Shown piece after piece: positions 58,783 through 59,064 of a stretch of DNA of 59,064 nucleotides. The translations under genes and the position numbers were made by a program. The stretch lies in NCBI GenBank assembly GCA_026391795.1, contig JAPLDI010000014.1:1-59064 (forward strand). The letters are read 5' to 3'. The notes below the pieces were generated by a model. The model saw only the letters and a list, made by a program, of their open reading frames with translations, did no database searches and was not told the origin of the DNA. Within the stretch, counting starts at the first letter, position 1, and every line of letters starts with the position of its first letter. The DNA is from Bacteroidota bacterium. Its GTDB lineage: Bacteria; Bacteroidota; Bacteroidia; Bacteroidales; FEN-979.

Positions 58783-59064
58783 ATGAGAAACTATTCTACT
58801 TATAAAATTGTTTGGGATCGTAGGGGAAACAAAGGGAATGCACCGGTTGAGATTGAAATACATCTTCCTGATGGGACCCGTAAATATGTTGCTACGGGAC
58901 TAAAAATACCTGCAAATGAATGGGATGCCAAATCCCGGCAAATTACCAACAGTCCATTTGCAACTAAACTGAATAATCAAATCTCAGATAAGGTTGGAAA
59001 GATCAGGGCACATGAGCTTATCCTGATTGACAGCAACAGACTACTAACCGGAAATGAAGTCAAT
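58783..59064 (+). CDS. Tyrosine recombinase/integrase, N-terminal part (cut by window edge)
   Basis: 94 codons from ATG 58783 with no stop, continuing past the end. The reading (MRNYSTYKIVWDRRGNKGNA, then HLPDGTRKYVATGLKIPANEWD) is the Arm DNA-binding domain of Bacteroidota phage-type integrases (Arm-DNA-bind_5), with the typical 'Y.ATG..I...EWD' signature. The catalytic domain lies outside the window. Together with the tRNA-Lys duplication and the iterons it marks the edge of an integrated element. Confidence 0.85.
   Translation, partial: MRNYSTYKIVWDRRGNKGNAPVEIEIHLPDGTRKYVATGLKIPANEWDAKSRQITNSPFATKLNNQISDKVGKIRAHELILIDSNRLLTGNEVN

Overview
The window looks like a chromosome segment of a Bacteroidota bacterium, probably Bacteroidales-like. 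The evidence is repeated -7 boxes of the form TAnnTTTG, a type IX secretion (T9SS) C-terminal tail, DUF4831, DUF4199, PepSY-like and BNR/sortilin-like families, a split three-gene transhydrogenase, and intergenic REP-like repeats typical of the phylum. No rRNA, CRISPR array, IS transposase or complete phage is visible.

Layout: (1) 1-5.2 kb: a truncated minus-strand gene, then an apparent operon of a small membrane protein, an HdhA-like 7-alpha-hydroxysteroid dehydrogenase, a second short-chain dehydrogenase and an outer-membrane barrel, followed by another barrel gene that seems frameshifted at its end. (2) 5.4-13.2 kb: an AAA_14/DUF4143 ATPase and a compact six-gene operon (GNAT-like protein, acyl carrier protein, adenylate-forming ligase, LuxE-like synthetase, LuxC-like reductase, GT4 glycosyltransferase), bracketed by two 71-bp direct repeats. 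(3) 13.1-13.8 kb: a four-helix-bundle (S23/IVP) gene between two inverted arrays of a 13-bp repeat. (4) 13.8-22.9 kb: a stress-like cluster (DoxX, alpha/beta hydrolase, cupin, patatin, YceI, acidic 88-aa protein, CurA-like oxidoreductase, cation antiporter, PepSY-like protein, CheB-like methylesterase). Five copies of one gap-free 40-bp motif lie upstream of five of its genes and look like an undescribed regulon signal. (5) 23.3-30.2 kb: a giant PAS/GAF sensor, a REC-PAS-PAS histidine kinase and a REC protein. (6) 30.3-46.4 kb: mostly ordinary genes (LolA-like protein, BNR protein, T9SS cargo, DUF302, Acr3, M3 peptidase, two TonB-C-like secreted proteins, PdxH, Fer4_19-CDGSH protein, PntA1/PntA2/PntB, lipoprotein). 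(7) 46.7-58.2 kb: RarA, KdsA, a broken DUF4831 gene, a sodium:solute symporter, the complete GDP-D-glycero-alpha-D-manno-heptose gene set (gmhB, hddC, gmhA, hddA) with two glycosyltransferases, DUF4199, the SRP RNA and a Sua5/YciO protein. (8) 58.3-59.1 kb: tRNA-Lys(TTT) with its terminator, a degenerate second copy of the tRNA 3' end plus terminator, and the start of a tyrosine recombinase. This looks like the edge of an integrated element that continues past the window.

The heptose genes, KdsA and the glycosyltransferases supply envelope glycans. The LuxE/LuxC/ACP operon probably reduces an activated carboxylate to an aldehyde for an unknown product. The 40-bp motif ties the lipid and redox genes of 14-22 kb into one response. 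All family calls come from reading motifs in the translations; no database search was run.
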